Shown here piece by piece: positions 17,439 to 26,054 of a stretch of DNA of 64,000 nt. How positions within the stretch are numbered: the first letter of the stretch is position 1; each line of letters begins with the position of its first letter. The position numbers were made by a program, and so were the translations under genes. The notes under the pieces are model-generated. The model saw only the letters and a list, made by a program, of their open reading frames with translations. It was not told the DNA's origin and searched no databases. Origin of the DNA: Euzebya tangerina (GTDB taxonomy: Bacteria > Actinomycetota > Nitriliruptoria > Euzebyales > Euzebyaceae); NCBI RefSeq assembly GCF_003074135.1, contig NZ_PPDK01000001.1, forward strand, positions 3,100,001 through 3,164,000. Reading direction: 5' to 3'.

Positions 17439-18959
17439 ATGAGTGAGTTCGTAGCCGCCATCGACCAGGGAACCACCAGCAGCCGGATGATGATCTTCGA
17501 TCACGGCGGCGCCGCCGTCGCACGTGGTCAACTCGAGTTCGAGCAGATCCTGCCCCAGGCCGGGTGGGTGGAGCACGACCCGGTGGCGATCTGGGACTCG
17601 GTGCGGGACGCCATCGGCGCCTGCCTGTCCGGCGACATCTCCGCTGAGCAGTTGGCCGCCGTCGGCGTCACGAACCAGCGCGAGACCACCGTCGTGTGGA
17701 ACCCCACGACCGGCGAGCCGTACCACAACGCCATCGTGTGGCAGGACACCCGCAACGACCGGCTCGTGAGCCGCCACAAGAACGAGGGGCACGAGGAGAT
17801 CGTGAAGGCCAAGGCCGGGCTGCCGGTCGCCACCTACTTCGCAGGAGGCAAGATCGAGTGGCTGTTCGAGCACGTCGACGGCCTGCGGGAGGCGGCGCAC
17901 AACGGCGAGGCGGTCTTCGGGACCACCGACACGTGGGTGCTGTGGAACCTGACCGGCGGGACGGACGGCGGTATCCACGTCACCGACGTCACCAACGCCT
18001 CCCGGTCGATGCTGATGGATCTGACGACGCTCGACTGGGACGACGAGCTGTTGGAGCTCTTCGGCATCCCGCGCGAGATGCTGCCGGAGATCAAGGCATC
18101 CTCCGAGCCTGACTTCTACGGCGTCACCCGAGCTGACGGACCGTTCGGCCGGGAGCTGCCGCTCTGCGGGATCCTCGGGGACCAGCAGGCCGCCACCGTC
18201 GGCCAGGTCTGCTACGACAAGGGTGAGGGGAAGAACACCTACGGCACCGGCAACTTCATGCTGCTCAACACCGGTACCACGCCGGTGCCGAGCGAGAACG
18301 GTCTGCTGACGACGCTCGGGTACAAGTTCGGCGACGACGACCCCGTCTACTGCCTCGAGGGGTCAATCGCCGTCACCGGCAGCTCGATCCAGTGGCTCCG
18401 TGACCAGCTGGGCATCATCGACGACGCAGCGGAGTCCGAGGCTCTGGCGAACGAGGTCGACGACACCGGCGGCATGGTCTTCGTCCCCGCGTTCAGCGGC
18501 CTGTTCGCGCCCTACTGGGACTCGGCGGCTCGTGGCGTGATGGTCGGGATGTCACGCTTCAACACCAAGGCCCACGTGGCCCGCGCGGCGCTCGAGGCGG
18601 TCTGCTACCAGTCGAAGGACGTCGCAATCGCCATGCAGCAGGACTCCGGTGTGGAACTCGACGTCATGAAGGTCGACGGCGGCATGACGTCCAATGACAC
18701 CCTCATGCAGATGCAGGCCGACATCGCCGGCGTCCCGGTCTCCAAGCCCGTCGTGGCCGAGACGACCGCACTGGGCGCCGCCTACGCCGCCGGACTGGCG
18801 ACCGGCTTCTGGTCGGGGACCGACGAGCTGCGGGACAACTGGCTGGAGGACAAGCGCTGGGAGCCGCAGTGGAGCGACGACCAGCGCGAGGCCGGCTACG
18901 ACCGCTGGAAGCGAGCCATCGAGCGCACCCGCGACTGGGTGGACGTCGAGGACGCGTAG
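17439..18959 (+). CDS. glpK: Glycerol kinase
   Basis: A 506-residue FGGY-family kinase that phosphorylates glycerol to glycerol-3-phosphate with ATP in the cytosol. The N-terminus [17 protein letters not shown] and the segment [12 protein letters not shown] are diagnostic; [11 protein letters not shown] near the end is the second FGGY signature region. AGGAAG lies upstream of ATG 17439. No glycerol facilitator or glpD is adjacent. The 3' end faces pfkA, with a hairpin covering the 9-base gap. Confidence 0.97.
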   Translation: MSEFVAAIDQGTTSSRMMIFDHGGAAVARGQLEFEQILPQAGWVEHDPVAIWDSVRDAIGACLSGDISAEQLAAVGVTNQRETTVVWNPTTGEPYHNAIVWQDTRNDRLVSRHKNEGHEEIVKAKAGLPVATYFAGGKIEWLFEHVDGLREAAHNGEAVFGTTDTWVLWNLTGGTDGGIHVTDVTNASRSMLMDLTTLDWDDELLELFGIPREMLPEIKASSEPDFYGVTRADGPFGRELPLCGILGDQQAATVGQVCYDKGEGKNTYGTGNFMLLNTGTTPVPSENGLLTTLGYKFGDDDPVYCLEGSIAVTGSSIQWLRDQLGIIDDAAESEALANEVDDTGGMVFVPAFSGLFAPYWDSAARGVMVGMSRFNTKAHVARAALEAVCYQSKDVAIAMQQDSGVELDVMKVDGGMTSNDTLMQMQADIAGVPVSKPVVAETTALGAAYAAGLATGFWSGTDELRDNWLEDKRWEPQWSDDQREAGYDRWKRAIERTRDWVDVEDA

Positions 18960-18982
18960 CCTGGCCGGCTAGCGGGCCAGGC
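18959..18982. terminator. Candidate bidirectional hairpin terminator between glpK and pfkA
   Basis: GCCTGGCC at 18959-18966 pairs perfectly with GGCCAGGC at 18975-18982 across an 8-base loop. It lies between the convergent glpK and pfkA ends and includes the pfkA stop. There is no T-tract on either side, as is common in high-GC genomes. Confidence 0.5.
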
Positions 18983-19946
18983 GGTCCATCAGCGCGAGCA
19001 GGCCGCCGAAGTCACGGTCGTCGGTCGTCCACGTCTCCTGGAACGGTGTCCGGATGATCTCCAGCTTCCGCTCGCCGATCATCACCTCGTTGTCGCCGTC
19101 CAACAGCGCCGTGACGGCGCCGTCACCCAGCCGCGCACCGAGGATCCGGTCCCGCATCGTCGGCGCGCCGCCACGCTGCATGTGTCCGAGGGTCGAGACC
19201 CGGTAGTCCAGCTCAGTGGCCTCGCAGATCCGCTGGGCCACCCCGAAGGCTCCACCCTCCCGCTCGCCCTCGGCGACGACCACGATGCAGAACCGCTTGC
19301 CCAAGGCGAACGACTCGACCACCTTGCGGCGGATGTTGTCCTCGTCCCAGTCGCTCTCGGGCACCAACACGGCCGTGGCGCCGCCGGACAGGCCCGAGTA
19401 CAGCGCGATCCAGCCGGCATTGCGGCCCATCACCTCGATGAAGAAGAGTCGGTTGTGGCTGGCGGCTGTGTCACGGATCTTGTCGATCGCCTCGAGGGCC
19501 GTGTTCACGGCAGTGTCGAACCCGAGGGTGAAGTCCGTGCCGGAGAGATCGTTGTCGATCGTTCCCGGCACGCCGACGACGTTGAAGCCGTGTTCCTGGC
19601 TGAGCAACTCCGCCCCGTGCATCGATCCGTCCCCACCGATCACGACCACCGAGTCAACACCGGCGTTGCGCAGGTTGGTCGCGGCCTTCGCCCGTCCCTC
19701 CTCGGTGTAGAACTTCTTGGAGCGGGCCGTCCCGAGGACGGTGCCGCCCAGTTGGATGATTCCGCTGACGTCTCGGGCGTCCAGTGGTCGGATCTGACCC
19801 TGGATCATGCCCCGGTAGCCGTCGCTGACCCCGACACAGCCGACACCCGCGGCGTCCGCGGCCCTGGCGACGGCACGGACGGCCGCGTTCATGCCGGGAG
19901 AGTCCCCTCCGCTGGTCAGGACGGCGATGCGGCGAATCGAGGTCAT
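18969..19946 (-). CDS. pfkA: 6-phosphofructokinase (ATP type by sequence)
   Basis: A 325-residue enzyme converting fructose-6-phosphate to the 1,6-bisphosphate in glycolysis. Motifs: VLTSGGDSPGMNAAVRA at the N-terminus, GGDGSMHGA for nucleotide binding, PGTIDNDLSGTD with the catalytic aspartate, and MGRNAGWIALYSG for substrate. The G in PGTIDND (rather than K) and GGDGS favour ATP over pyrophosphate as donor. The ATG at 19946 gives the standard N-terminus; the frame extends upstream into the antisense of the M13 gene and that part is rejected. A TACCGT box at 19990-19995 is a possible -10. Confidence 0.92.
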   Translation of the reverse strand: MTSIRRIAVLTSGGDSPGMNAAVRAVARAADAAGVGCVGVSDGYRGMIQGQIRPLDARDVSGIIQLGGTVLGTARSKKFYTEEGRAKAATNLRNAGVDSVVVIGGDGSMHGAELLSQEHGFNVVGVPGTIDNDLSGTDFTLGFDTAVNTALEAIDKIRDTAASHNRLFFIEVMGRNAGWIALYSGLSGGATAVLVPESDWDEDNIRRKVVESFALGKRFCIVVVAEGEREGGAFGVAQRICEATELDYRVSTLGHMQRGGAPTMRDRILGARLGDGAVTALLDGDNEVMIGERKLEIIRTPFQETWTTDDRDFGGLLALMDRLAR

Positions 19947-20007
19947 GGCGCGGACTTTCACGTTGCTGGGCCGGGTGTGGTCGCTCGTCACGGTAGCCCA
20001 AACCACG

Positions 20008-20060
20008 CGTGACATGTTGCACCAGCCCTGCGGAGAGCAGGCTTCCTGCAACATGTCACG
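20008..20060. promoter_or_regulatory. 14-bp inverted repeat between pfkA and the M13 peptidase gene
   Basis: CGTGACATGTTGCA (20008-20021) and TGCAACATGTCACG (20047-20060) are perfect reverse complements 25 bases apart. Inside lies a smaller stem, CCTGC/GCAGG (20027-20031 and 20037-20041). The arms fall near the expected -35 positions of the two divergent promoters. It may be a shared operator or an RNA hairpin. Confidence 0.55.
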
Positions 20061-20114
20061 CCATGGGACACAGTAGAGGCGCCCATCGTCCCGCCGACGG
20101 CCAGGAGCCTGCTT

Positions 20115-22094
20115 GTGACCACCACCGACCAACCCCCGATCGTGAGCGAGTTGGATCCGTCGACGCGCCCCCAGGATGACCTCTTCGGTCACGTCAACAA
20201 CGCCTGGATCAGCACCACGTCCATCCCGGAGGACCGCTCCACCTACGGGTCGTTCGACATCCTCCGCGACCAGGCCGAGATCGATGTGCGGCAGATCATC
20301 GAGGAGGCGGCGAAGGCCGACGCCCAGGCTGGCTCCGAGGAGCAGAAGATCGGCGACGCCTTCGCCTCGTTCATGGACACCGAGGCCATCGAGGCCGCCG
20401 GCGTCCAACCGCTGGAGCCCCTGCTGGAGCGGGTGCGTGCCGTCGGGAATCGGACGGACCTGATGCTGCTGATGGGAGAGTTCGGTCGTGAGGGGATCGG
20501 GGGACTTCTGGCGGCTGGCGTTTGGATCGACCGGGGCAACCCCAAGCGGTATCTGGTCCACATCGGTCAGTCGGGACTCGGGTTGCCCGACGAGTCCTAC
20601 TACCGCCTCGACGAACACGCGGAGATCAGAGCGGCCTACGTCGGCCACCTCGCTCGGATGATGGTCCTCACCGAGGTGGCGCCCACGGAGTCCCACGGAA
20701 CGGCGATCGCCGAGCAGGTCATGGCGCTGGAGACCCAGATCGCCGCGGCGCACTGGGATCGCACCGCCATGCGGGACACCGTGAAGACCTACAACCTGAC
20801 CACCGCGGAGGCGCTGGAGAAGGCACTGCCGGGGGCCGGCACCTGGTTGGGCGCCATGGGTGTCACCGAGGCCGGTCGCGCGGAGGTGGTCGTCGGCCAG
20901 CCCGACGTCGTGGCCGCGATGTCGGAGCTCCTCGACAGCGAGCCCCTGGAGGAGTGGAAGACATGGTTGACCTGGCGGGTCATCCGCGGCATGTCCCGGC
21001 TGCTGAACGAGGATCTGGTCGAGGAGTCCTTCGACTTCTATGGCCGGACCCTGACCGGTGCGCCGGAGTTGCGACCGCGGTGGAAACGTGGTGTCGCCCT
21101 GGTCGAGAGCCTGCTGGGTGAGCTGGTGGGCCGGCTCTACGTCGAGCGTCACTATCCCGAACGGTCACAGGAGCAGATGGCGGTCCTGATCGACCACCTC
21201 ATTGCGGCCTACGACGAACGGATCACCGGCCTCGAGTGGATGGCGGAGGAGACCCGGGCGCGCGCGATCGAGAAGCTCCGTGCCTTCACGCCGAAGGTCG
21301 GCAAGCCCGTGAAGTGGAAGGACTACTCGGCCCTCCAGATCGACCCAAAGGACCTGTTGGGCAACGTCCGTCGGGCCAACGCGATCGAGAGCGATCGCGA
21401 GCTGGCCAAGCTCGACGGGCCGGTGGACCGCGATGAGTGGTTCATGACCCCGCAGACCGTGAACGCCTACTACAACCCGACCATGAACGAGATCGTGTTC
21501 CCGGCCGCGATCCTCCAACCCCCGTTCTTCGACCCGGACCGGGACCCGGCGTACAACTACGGCGGGATCGGCGCGGTCATCGGTCACGAGATCGGGCACG
21601 GCTTCGACGACCAGGGATCGAAGTACGCCGGTGACGGGAGCCTGTCGAACTGGTGGACTGACGAGGACCGCGAGCGCTTCGACGCCAAGGTGCAGGCGCT
21701 GATCGAGCAGTACGACGACTACAGCCCCCGTGAGGTCTCGGGCGACCAGACGGTCAACGGTGCACTGACCGTGGGCGAGAACATCGGCGACCTGGGCGGG
21801 GTCGCGGTCGCGTTCCACGCCTACCGGCTGTTCGTCGAGCAGGAGCTCGGCGGAGAGGCGCCCGTGATCGACGGCTTGACCGGGGACCAACGGTTCTTCA
21901 TCGGCTGGTCAGCGGTGTGGCGCGTCGTTTCTCGTGAGCAGGAGGCGCTCCGTCGCCTGACCGTCGACCCGCACTCGCCGCCGGAGTTCCGCGCCAACGT
22001 CGTCCGCAACGTCGATGCCTTCCATCAGGCGTTCGAGACGTCCGAGGGTGACGGGCTCTGGCTGGATCCGGCTGACCGGGTCGACATCTGGTAG
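20115..22094 (+). CDS. M13 family (neprilysin-like/PepO) metallopeptidase
   Basis: A 659-residue zinc endopeptidase. The zinc site is VIGHEIGHGFDDQG with the third ligand in GENIGDLGGVAVAFHA. The substrate-binding NAYYNPTMNEIVFPA and the C-terminal FRANVVRNVDAFHQAF complete the M13 catalytic domain (about residues 460-659); the N-terminal helical domain precedes it. There is no signal peptide or membrane anchor, so it is probably cytosolic like other actinobacterial members. The GTG start at 20115 is preceded by AGGAG with 7-nt spacing. Divergent from pfkA, with the inverted repeat at 20008-20060 between them. Confidence 0.93.
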   Translation: MTTTDQPPIVSELDPSTRPQDDLFGHVNNAWISTTSIPEDRSTYGSFDILRDQAEIDVRQIIEEAAKADAQAGSEEQKIGDAFASFMDTEAIEAAGVQPLEPLLERVRAVGNRTDLMLLMGEFGREGIGGLLAAGVWIDRGNPKRYLVHIGQSGLGLPDESYYRLDEHAEIRAAYVGHLARMMVLTEVAPTESHGTAIAEQVMALETQIAAAHWDRTAMRDTVKTYNLTTAEALEKALPGAGTWLGAMGVTEAGRAEVVVGQPDVVAAMSELLDSEPLEEWKTWLTWRVIRGMSRLLNEDLVEESFDFYGRTLTGAPELRPRWKRGVALVESLLGELVGRLYVERHYPERSQEQMAVLIDHLIAAYDERITGLEWMAEETRARAIEKLRAFTPKVGKPVKWKDYSALQIDPKDLLGNVRRANAIESDRELAKLDGPVDRDEWFMTPQTVNAYYNPTMNEIVFPAAILQPPFFDPDRDPAYNYGGIGAVIGHEIGHGFDDQGSKYAGDGSLSNWWTDEDRERFDAKVQALIEQYDDYSPREVSGDQTVNGALTVGENIGDLGGVAVAFHAYRLFVEQELGGEAPVIDGLTGDQRFFIGWSAVWRVVSREQEALRRLTVDPHSPPEFRANVVRNVDAFHQAFETSEGDGLWLDPADRVDIW

Positions 22095-22112
22095 CCCCCG
22101 GCTCCTCGTTTG

Positions 22113-22922
22113 TCAGCTGCGCTCCGTCGTCCGCTGGAACTGGCGAGACGACAGCGGCACGAAGATCACCAGGATGATCACCGTCCAGATCAGGGTGTAG
22201 AGGACGGGGTTCTGCAACGGCCAGTCATCGGGCGGCGCCGCTAACGGGTTGGTGTTGCCGAACAGCTCCCGGGCCGCCTGGGTGACCGCGGACACCGGAT
22301 TCCACGCCGCCAAGGTCCGCAGCGGCTCCACCAGCGTCTCCAACGGGACGAAGGCGTTGGAGATGAACGTCAGTGGGAAGATCACGACGAACGAGGCGTT
22401 GTTCACGACCTCGGGCGAGGGGACCAGCAGACCGACGTAGGCCATCACCCAGCTGAACGCGTAGGCGAACAGCAGCAGCAGCAGGAACCCACCCAGCCCC
22501 TCCAGCACGGAGGTCGTGATCCGCCATCCGACCACCAGGCCCGTGAGCGACATGACGATCAGGACCAGGACGTTGTTGACCACGTCACTGGCGGTGCGGC
22601 CCGCCAGCACGGCGGACCGGGCCATCGGCAACGAGCGGAACCGGTCGATGATGCCCTTCTGGATGTCCTCTGCGAGTCCGGCCCCCGTCAGCGTTGCGCC
22701 GAAGACGACGGTCTGAGCAAAGATGCCGCCGATGAGGAAGGTCCGGTAGCTGCCGCCGTCCGGCACATCGATCGCGCCGCCGAACACGTAGGCGAAGAGC
22801 AGCACGAACATGATCGGGCTGATCAAGGTGAAGACCAGCAGGTCGGGGACGCGCTTGATCTTGATGAGGTTGCGCTTGGCGACGACGCCGGCGTCGCGGG
22901 CCGTGCGGGCGAGGCTGGTCAT
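22113..22922 (-). CDS. ABC-2 type exporter permease, DrrB-like (exporter 2)
   Basis: A 269-residue membrane protein with about six hydrophobic segments. Motifs KRVPDLLVFTLISPIMFV and GLAEDIQKGIIDRFRSLPMA match the permease of exporter 1 at 8382-9212. The ATG at 22922 overlaps the stop of the ATPase gene (ATGA). It forms the membrane part of an exporter with the protein encoded at 22919-23902. Substrate unknown. Confidence 0.88.
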   Translation of the reverse strand: MTSLARTARDAGVVAKRNLIKIKRVPDLLVFTLISPIMFVLLFAYVFGGAIDVPDGGSYRTFLIGGIFAQTVVFGATLTGAGLAEDIQKGIIDRFRSLPMARSAVLAGRTASDVVNNVLVLIVMSLTGLVVGWRITTSVLEGLGGFLLLLLFAYAFSWVMAYVGLLVPSPEVVNNASFVVIFPLTFISNAFVPLETLVEPLRTLAAWNPVSAVTQAARELFGNTNPLAAPPDDWPLQNPVLYTLIWTVIILVIFVPLSSRQFQRTTERS

Positions 22923-23902
22923 GCCGTTGCCTCCTTGGTCGTGTCGGTGCGAGGTTGCTCGCTGCTTGCCTTCTGGCCCGTGAGGGTGAGGAACACGTCG
23001 TCCAGCGTCGGTCGCCGCAGCCCGAAGTCGACGACGGCAACGCCCTGCTGATCCAGGTCCGCCATGACATCGCGCAGGGCGCCCATCCCGCCCCCGACCT
23101 GTGCGGTCAGCGTCCGCGACTGCGAGCCGATGGCGACGTCGCCGACGGCGACCTTCTGCAGCAGCGACGCGGTCTGCTCGGCCTGTGCGGGGTCCTCGAG
23201 GGTGAGCTCGACCCGTTCGCCGCCGATCTGGTCCTTCAGCTCCTCTGCGGTTCCCTGGGCAATCATCCGGCCGTGGTCCATGACGATGATGTTGTCCGCA
23301 AGCTGGTCCGCCTCCTCCAGGTACTGCGTGGTCAGCAGGAGGGTGGCACCACGTGACACGAGCTCGCGGATGACCCCCCACAGCTCGTTCCGGGCCCGGG
23401 GGTCCAGGCCCGTGGTGGGTTCGTCCATGAACAGGACAGGTGGGCGGGCCACGAGGGCAGCGGCCAGGTCCAGCCGCCGACGCATCCCCCCGGAGTACCC
23501 CTTGACCGGGCGGTCACCTGCATCAGCCAAGCTGAACTCCTCGAGGAGTTCACGGGCACGCCGCTTGGCATCCCCCGTCGGCATCCCGTAGAGCTGGCCC
23601 ACCATCTGCAGGTTCTCCGCGCCCGTCAGGTACTCGTCCACCGCCGCGGACTGGCCCGAGAGGCCGATCTTCTCGCGCACACCCGTGGGATCGGCGAACA
23701 CATCGACGCCGGCCACCGTCGCCTCGCCCTCGTCGGGCTTGAGCAGGGTCGTCAGGATCCGAACAGCGGTGGTCTTGCCCGCCCCGTTCGGACCGAGAAC
23801 GCCGAGGACCTGCCCCTCGGGAACGGTCAGGTCGAATCCGTCGAGTGCCGTCACGTCGCCGTAGCGTTTGACCAACCCCCTCGCAGTGATCATCTCTGTC
23901 AT
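22919..23902 (-). CDS. ABC transporter ATPase, DrrA-like (exporter 2)
   Basis: A 327-residue ATPase. Walker A GPNGAGKTT, signature YSGGMRRRLDLA, Walker B VLFMDEPTTGLDP and LLTTQYLEEADQLAD are clear; a DrrA-type C-terminal domain follows. The start ATG 23902 is chosen over ATG 23932 because a TACGCT box (23910-23915, minus strand) lies exactly 7 bases upstream, and neither ATG has a ribosome-binding site. Paralogous to exporter 1. Confidence 0.9.
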   Translation of the reverse strand: MTEMITARGLVKRYGDVTALDGFDLTVPEGQVLGVLGPNGAGKTTAVRILTTLLKPDEGEATVAGVDVFADPTGVREKIGLSGQSAAVDEYLTGAENLQMVGQLYGMPTGDAKRRARELLEEFSLADAGDRPVKGYSGGMRRRLDLAAALVARPPVLFMDEPTTGLDPRARNELWGVIRELVSRGATLLLTTQYLEEADQLADNIIVMDHGRMIAQGTAEELKDQIGGERVELTLEDPAQAEQTASLLQKVAVGDVAIGSQSRTLTAQVGGGMGALRDVMADLDQQGVAVVDFGLRRPTLDDVFLTLTGQKASSEQPRTDTTKEATA

Positions 23903-23909
23903 GTCCGGC

Positions 23910-23915
23910 AGCGTA
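23910..23915 (-). promoter_or_regulatory. -10 box of a leaderless promoter for DrrA-like exporter 2
   Basis: TACGCT, 7 bases before ATG 23902; decides between two possible starts. Confidence 0.6.
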
Positions 23916-24024
23916 CGCGGTGCCTGTGACATCGGGTTGAACGTTTGTCCGCGATCAGGTGTCGCGAGGTCCCCACGAACGCCCGGAGTGCTCGTGTCCC
24001 TCGGTCGCCGAGCGCCAGGCCACG

Positions 24025-24030
24025 TAAGGT
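24025..24030 (+). promoter_or_regulatory. -10 box upstream of the second MFS gene
   Basis: TAAGGT with 7 bases to a GTG at 24038, which opens a five-codon frame (GTG AGG ACG AAC CGG TGA) whose stop overlaps the MFS GTG at 24052. The same bases give GAGG about 8 bases before that GTG, so it may instead be a plain short leader. Confidence 0.45.
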
Positions 24031-24051
24031 CCTAGCGGTGAGGACGAACCG

Positions 24052-25551
24052 GTGACGGCCGACACCGCTGCGGGTGGGATCTTCAGCCCAGCGCTGCGCC
24101 GCCAGTCCGTCGCACTGCTGACCACCGTGGGGCTGAGCTCCTTCGAAGCGTTGGCCGCGTCGGCCGCGCTCCCGGCGATCGCTGCCGACCTGGGGGACGT
24201 CGCGCTCCTGCCCTGGGTCATCACCGCCTACCTGCTGACCTCCGGGGTCGCGACGGTGGCGGCCGGGGCGTTGGTCGACCGCCACGGCATCGGCCCGGTG
24301 TTCCGGTGGTCGATCGTCACCTTCGTCGTCGGGGCAACGCTTGCCGGGCTCGCGCCGTCCATGGCTGGCGTCATCGCGGCCCGCGTGCTGCAGGGCGTCG
24401 GATCCGGCGCCGTCACCGCGGTGTCGCTGGCTGCGGTGACGATCGTGTTCCCTGCCCGTCTGGTCAGTCGAGCATTCGCAGCCAACTCGACCGTGTGGGG
24501 CGTGATGGGTGTGGCCGGCCCCGCGCTGGCCGCCGGCCTGCTGGCCGTCGCCTCGTGGCGGTGGGTCTTCCTGGTCGCCATCCCGCTCGGGGCGTCAGCC
24601 CTGGCACTGGGGTGGCGCAGCCTGCCGGCCACGCCGCCGACGTCGGCTCGCGGCACCGGCGCCCGGCTGAATCCGACCGTCCTGGGCCTGCTCACCGTCG
24701 TCAGTGCGAGCCTGCTCTACGCCGTCGATGCGCTGGACTGGACCTCCGCACCGGCCGCGGTGGTGTGTGTCGGTGCCGGCTGGCTGGTCCTTCGTCTTCA
24801 GCGTGGGCGTTCCGACGCTCTCGTCGCCCCACGACACGCCATCGACTCGCCGCTCGGTCCCCTGGCGTTCACACCATCGCTGATCCTGGTGGGCGGGATC
24901 GGCCTGAGTGCGTTCATGCCCCTGTACCTCGCGGCCGGGCGCGGTATCGCCCAGGCCTCGGCTGCCTGGTCGGTCGTGTTCTTCACCGTCGGTTGGACCC
25001 TCGGGGCCAACGTGGCCAGCAGACTGGTGGAGCGCTGGACGCCGCTCGTGGTGACACGCGGCGGCGTCCTGCTGATGCCGCTGGCCCTCAGCGCGTTCGC
25101 GGCGGGGGTCCTGCTGGACGGCCCGTTGTGGGTGCTCTTCGCGCTTGCCGTCCTCGGTGGCTCCTCGGCCGGCACGACGACGAACTCAGCGCTGACCATT
25201 CTCGGTCGTCTGGCACCCACGGACGAACTCGGACGAGCGACGGCTGCCCATCAGTTCGTCCGAAACACCGGCTTCGCGGTGGGCAACGCGATGGTGGGAG
25301 CCGTGATCCTGTTCGTCGTGGCCACCGGCAGCGGTGACGTCGGACTGGTCCAAGAGGTCCTCGCCAGCGCCGGCGAAGGCGCAGAGGGCGCGATGGACGA
25401 GGTGGCGGACGCCATCCGGCGGGGGTACGGCGTCGCGGTCGCCATCGGGGCGGCGATCTCGGCCCTCGCCCTCGTCCCCCTCCGACGGGTCGGGCGGGCG
25501 CTCCAGACCATCGATGGGCAGGACGGTCAGATGAACACCCAGCGGTCATAG
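24052..25551 (+). CDS. MFS transporter, DHA2-like drug/proton antiporter family
   Basis: A 499-residue carrier with about fourteen hydrophobic segments. LPAIAADLGDVALLPWVITAYLL is represented by its core (DLGDVALLPWVITAYLLT), typical of helix 1-2 in DHA2-type exporters; GALVDRHG is the MFS loop and RVLQGVGSGAV is motif C-like. Start GTG 24052 has GAGG about 8 bases upstream. It is divergent from the exporter 2 operon, and its last 25 bases overlap the convergent GtrA-like gene. Substrate unknown. Confidence 0.85.
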   Translation: MTADTAAGGIFSPALRRQSVALLTTVGLSSFEALAASAALPAIAADLGDVALLPWVITAYLLTSGVATVAAGALVDRHGIGPVFRWSIVTFVVGATLAGLAPSMAGVIAARVLQGVGSGAVTAVSLAAVTIVFPARLVSRAFAANSTVWGVMGVAGPALAAGLLAVASWRWVFLVAIPLGASALALGWRSLPATPPTSARGTGARLNPTVLGLLTVVSASLLYAVDALDWTSAPAAVVCVGAGWLVLRLQRGRSDALVAPRHAIDSPLGPLAFTPSLILVGGIGLSAFMPLYLAAGRGIAQASAAWSVVFFTVGWTLGANVASRLVERWTPLVVTRGGVLLMPLALSAFAAGVLLDGPLWVLFALAVLGGSSAGTTTNSALTILGRLAPTDELGRATAAHQFVRNTGFAVGNAMVGAVILFVVATGSGDVGLVQEVLASAGEGAEGAMDEVADAIRRGYGVAVAIGAAISALALVPLRRVGRALQTIDGQDGQMNTQRS

Positions 25552-25973
25552 GCCACGAAGGTGCCCAGCGTCCCGATGCCGATGGCCGCGATCTTGGCGA
25601 GCACGTACGGCACGCCGAGTGACACGCCGCCGGTGACGATCGCCAGGGTCAGCAGGTAGTTCAGACCCACCACGGTCAAGTACCGCGCGAAGGGCGCTCG
25701 CACGGCTGCGACACCGAAGGACCAGGCGCGGTTCAGCGAGAAGTTGTACAGCAGCGCCGTCCAGAACGCGATGGTGGTCGCCACCGGGATGGACACCCCG
25801 CCGAGTTCGCGGAGCGACACCAGCAGGCCCAGGTCGATGACGGCGCTCGAGACGCCCACGACCACGAACTTCACCAGCTTGGCCCGCAGGGTCTGCGGGG
25901 GCCGCGTCGGCGCCGCCCCCTCCGACGGGGGTGCGTGGGTTGCGGCGGCAGCCGAGGAGACGTTCTGGCTCAC
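25527..25973 (-). CDS. GtrA-like family membrane protein
   Basis: A 148-residue protein with four hydrophobic segments after a ~30-residue Pro/Ala-rich cytosolic N-terminus. The first helix FVVVGVSSAVIDLGLLVSL and the following YNFSLNRAWSFG are characteristic of GtrA (PF04138), thought to move polyprenyl-linked sugars across the membrane for cell-surface glycan assembly. The GTG at 25973 is 8 bases after a TACGGT box. No partner glycosyltransferase is adjacent. Confidence 0.85.
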   Translation of the reverse strand: MSQNVSSAAAATHAPPSEGAAPTRPPQTLRAKLVKFVVVGVSSAVIDLGLLVSLRELGGVSIPVATTIAFWTALLYNFSLNRAWSFGVAAVRAPFARYLTVVGLNYLLTLAIVTGGVSLGVPYVLAKIAAIGIGTLGTFVAYDRWVFI

Positions 25974-25981
25974 GGCCGACC

Positions 25982-25987
25982 ACCGTA
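25982..25987 (-). promoter_or_regulatory. -10 box of a leaderless promoter for the GtrA-like gene
   Basis: TACGGT with 8 bases to GTG 25973. Confidence 0.55.
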
Positions 25988-26007
25988 GCCACTCCGGCGT
26001 CCGGTCA

Positions 26008-26037
26008 GCGCACGACGTCCAAGCGCACGACGTCCAA
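26008..26037. repeat. 15-bp tandem repeat, two copies
   Basis: GCGCACGACGTCCAA occurs twice in tandem, followed by a partial third copy (CGAACGACGT), in the gap between the PlsC-like and GtrA-like genes. Role not seen. Confidence 0.7.
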
Positions 26038-26054
26038 CCGAACGACGTGGCCGG

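Noticed and set aside
14712-17978. Very long open frame (1088 codons) on the minus strand
   Set aside because: It is antisense to leuS and glpK, both certain. High GC content leaves antisense frames open; its translation is rich in His, Arg, Gly and Asp with no known motif.
19947-21152. Long N-terminal extension of pfkA
   Set aside because: Antisense to the M13 peptidase gene; PFK sequence begins at 19946.
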